DNA of 64,000 nucleotides from Paraburkholderia haematera. GTDB taxonomy: Bacteria > Pseudomonadota > Gammaproteobacteria > Burkholderiales > Burkholderiaceae. The stretch spans positions 1-64,000 of the forward strand of contig NZ_CAJNBK010000025.1 in assembly GCF_905220975.1 (NCBI RefSeq), read 5' to 3'. A program made the position numbers and the translations under genes. Positions within the stretch are counted from its first letter, which is position 1, and every line of letters begins with the position of its first letter. This document shows positions 63,358 to 64,000 of this stretch, piece by piece. The notes under the pieces are model-generated. The model had not been told where the DNA came from, ran no database searches, and saw nothing but the letters and a program-made list of their open reading frames with translations.

Positions 63358-64000
63358 ATGACGATTCGCGCCCTGCACGTCGCAAGCGAGCTGTATCCCC
63401 TCCTCAAAACGGGCGGTCTCGCCGACGTCGCGGGCGCCTTGCCGCCCGCGCTGATCGAGCGCGGCGCCGATGTGCGCGTGCTGCTGCCAGGCTTTCCGGC
63501 GGTGGTCGCCGGCTTGACCGACTTGCGGCCGGTGGCGCAGTTGGGGCGCCGGTTCGACTCGCCGGGTGTCACGCTCGAACAGGGCACGCTGCCGTCGAAC
63601 GGCCTGATCGTCTACGCGATCCGCGCCGGCACCCTGTACGACCGGCCCGGCAACCCCTATCTGAACGACGAACATGTGCCGTACGGCGACAATGCGCAAC
63701 GCTTCGCCCTGCTCGGCTGGGTTGCTGCCCAACTGGCGCAGCACCTCGATCCGGCGTGGGCGCCGCAGATCGTCCACGCGCACGACTGGCACGCCGGACT
63801 CGCACCCGCCTATCTGAAGGCGGCAGAACGGCAGCACGGCCGCTCGTTCGCGCGCAGCGTCTTCACGGTGCACAACCTCGCGTATCAGGGTGTCTTCCCG
63901 GCGCATCAGTTCGGCCAATTGGCGTTGCCGGACGACTTCTTCAGCATGCACGGCGTCGAATTCTATGGGCAGTTGTCGTTCCTCAAGGCAGGCCTCTACT
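63358..64000 (+). CDS. glgA: glycogen synthase (ADP-glucose type), 5' part
   Basis: The frame is open to the right end of the window (214 codons seen). It begins ALHVASELYPLLKTGGLADV, the GlgA N-terminus with the KTGGL ADP-glucose loop, and continues with VHAHDWHAGLAPAYL. It elongates glycogen with ADP-glucose made by GlgC. The product continues outside the window. Confidence 0.93.
   Translation, partial: MTIRALHVASELYPLLKTGGLADVAGALPPALIERGADVRVLLPGFPAVVAGLTDLRPVAQLGRRFDSPGVTLEQGTLPSNGLIVYAIRAGTLYDRPGNPYLNDEHVPYGDNAQRFALLGWVAAQLAQHLDPAWAPQIVHAHDWHAGLAPAYLKAAERQHGRSFARSVFTVHNLAYQGVFPAHQFGQLALPDDFFSMHGVEFYGQLSFLKAGLY

Overview
The window looks like a stretch of a high-GC betaproteobacterial chromosome, most likely Paraburkholderia or a close Burkholderiaceae relative. 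This is inferred from the protein sequences (duplicated AruF/AruG arginine succinyltransferases, EAL-HDOD proteins, MdtABC pumps, a short E2 chain) and from base composition. No rRNA, tRNA, phage, integrase, transposase or CRISPR array was seen.

Layout. 0.1-6.1 kb: a 5'-truncated patatin remnant, a TPR protein, a BON protein, a YbaK-type deacylase and a second EF-G. 6.1-9.3 kb: an E1alpha/E1beta/E2 2-oxoacid dehydrogenase operon without E3. 9.4-13.4 kb: a bufferin-type copper/metal RiPP operon (DUF2282 precursor, DUF692 MNIO enzyme, DUF2063 partner, DoxX), with a divergent ECF sigma factor and NrsF-type anti-sigma factor. A SigF-like promoter (GTAACC-N16-CGAA) lies upstream of the precursor. 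13.4-14.6 kb: a mercury-type MerR with an intact 19-bp-spaced operator-promoter that now faces only a stub of merT, then a candidate small RNA. 14.6-23.7 kb: an IclR regulator and an mdtABC-like RND pump. 24.7-32.6 kb: a small membrane protein, an exported peroxiredoxin and four EAL/GGDEF/HDOD signalling proteins. 32.9-36.5 kb: acetoacetate decarboxylase, an arginine-type binding protein, a LysR regulator and a GST. 36.6-47.3 kb: the arginine succinyltransferase pathway (astC-aruF-aruG-astD-astB-astE), its ArgR regulator and an amino-acid ABC transporter, all on the minus strand. 48.4-49.9 kb: an RssA-type patatin and an OmlA/BamE-like lipoprotein. 50.5-59.1 kb: an organosulfur cluster (acyl-CoA-dehydrogenase-like monooxygenase, two sulfonate-type binding proteins, a CysB-like LysR, a four-domain rhodanese, cysteine-dioxygenase-like cupin, class II aldolase, SsuD-like monooxygenase). 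60.2-64 kb: a second luciferase-like oxidoreductase, then glgC and the start of glgA.

The most unusual structure is a family of three roughly 0.8-1 kb intergenic elements (23757-24727, 47601-48366, 59271-60062). Each is a long inverted repeat whose arms contain nested hairpins. The hairpins differ between copies by compensating base changes. The middle copy pairs an arm of one subtype with an arm of the other. All three sit at a sharp switch in strand composition: the upper strand is G+T rich on the left (about 70% by hand count) and A+C rich on the right, whatever the direction of the neighbouring genes. I do not recognise this element as a named family.
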